Source: Megaleporinus macrocephalus
Taxonomy: Eukaryota; Chordata; Actinopteri; Characiformes; Anostomidae
Assembly: GCA_021613375.1 (NCBI GenBank)
Contig: CM038722.1
Coordinates: 29,959,903-30,023,902, forward strand
Direction: 5' to 3'
Length of the DNA stretch: 64,000 bases
Part shown: piece by piece, positions 63,560 to 64,000 of the stretch
Position numbering within the stretch: position 1 is the stretch's first letter
How the letters are laid out: the number at the start of each line of letters is the position of its first letter
Made by a program: the position numbers and the translations under genes
Notes under the pieces: model-generated
The model's database searches: none
What the model saw: the letters and a program-made list of their open reading frames with translations, nothing else
Told to the model about the DNA's origin: nothing

Positions 63560-63870
63560 CTTTTAAACTAGCTTCAAATCTCTGCGAACTTTTTATTGTT
63601 CATGTAAAGCAGTGTACTTTGGCAACAACAACAAAAAAGGTAATAAAATGGAACCAAATTTCCCCCAAGACCTGTTTGGTGAAGTTTACTTCTGTATCTT
63701 TGTGCTGGAGCAATGAGGCTAATGTAGCTAAGAAATAATGGAGGCTTATCTCTAATTAGCATTGTGCAAACGAGCCTCAGAGTGCAGGCAGTAACTTCAA
63801 GCAGACTTGCTTATGTGGTTTCTGACCCAGTAAAATTGCTGTTGTACTGTTTTACCTGTACAATAAACAT
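63560..63870. repeat. Interspersed repeat family Q, fullest copy
   Basis: Contains AACCAAATTTCCCCCAAGAC, TGTGCTGGAGCAATGAGGCT, AATGTAGCTAAGAAATAATG, GCAGTAACTTCAAGCAGACT, TGCTTATGTGGTTTCTGACC and CTGTACAATAAACATTT. Shorter relatives are at 2540-2760, 3490-3680 and 6620-6715. Ends are not defined and there is no coding frame. Confidence 0.5.
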
Positions 63871-64000
63871 TTATCCATGTTTATAGGCAACAACACAGCA
63901 TGCAGTGTGAGAGATCGCTTAAGTACTGACTCTAGATGTGAAAACTGACTAGGTTTAGTTGTTTGTGAGGTCAACAGCAGAATAATGTTCTGTCCCAAGA

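Noticed and set aside
60000..64000. Upstream MEIS exon 6 (SDSEDITRSANLTDQ-type) within the window
   Set aside because: I scanned the minus strand for this short exon and did not find a convincing match; it probably lies beyond the right edge.

Overview
The window is nuclear DNA from a ray-finned (teleost) fish. It has spliced genes with GT-AG introns, vertebrate-type ETAA1 and MEIS proteins, many degenerate Tc1-like, hAT-like, L2, L1 and tRNA-SINE relics of kinds common in fish genomes, and abundant (CA)n/(CT)n microsatellites and minisatellites. No prokaryotic operon, phage, CRISPR array or rRNA gene was seen. The species cannot be named from the sequence alone.

Two genes are well supported, both on the minus strand. 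At 9695-17132 lies a complete six-exon ETAA1 gene (activator of the ATR kinase at RPA-coated DNA). Its exons join in frame to a predicted 840-residue protein with the expected N-terminal Trp motif, acidic RPA-type motifs and C-terminal RPA32-binding helix. At 28413-59925 lie the last six coding exons of a MEIS-family TALE homeobox gene, most likely a meis1 co-ortholog. They encode the linker, the whole homeodomain and a C-terminus ending in QWHYM; the 5' exons are beyond the right edge. The two genes are in the same order and relative orientation as human MEIS1-ETAA1, so this looks like conserved synteny.

Layout: 1-1338 is a 45-bp minisatellite. 1.4-2.5 kb holds nested Tc1-like relics. 2.5-9.3 kb is intergenic with old repeats. 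9.3-17.4 kb is ETAA1 with a 74-bp minisatellite in intron 1 and a CpG-containing promoter region. 17.4-28.4 kb is intergenic, with LINE, Tc1 and hAT relics, a pyrimidine-rich tract and two weak exon candidates. 28.4-59.9 kb is MEIS, whose introns carry a telomere-like TTAGGG-type tract (intron 10), an L1 end, a 27-bp minisatellite and possible conserved non-coding islands (intron 8 and 9), and in intron 7 a Tc1 relic, a 37-bp minisatellite, about 1 kb of CT-rich DNA and a 4.45-kb array of about 180 copies of a 24-25 bp unit. 59.9-64 kb is upstream MEIS intron with more repeats.

The most unusual structure is the 55.2-59.7 kb array. Its monomer looks like the terminal inverted repeat of a Tc1-like transposon, and its last monomer runs on into what looks like transposon interior. 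I see no novel enzymatic or defence system here. Most long open frames in the window are artefacts of repeats whose unit is a multiple of three, or of low-complexity tracts.
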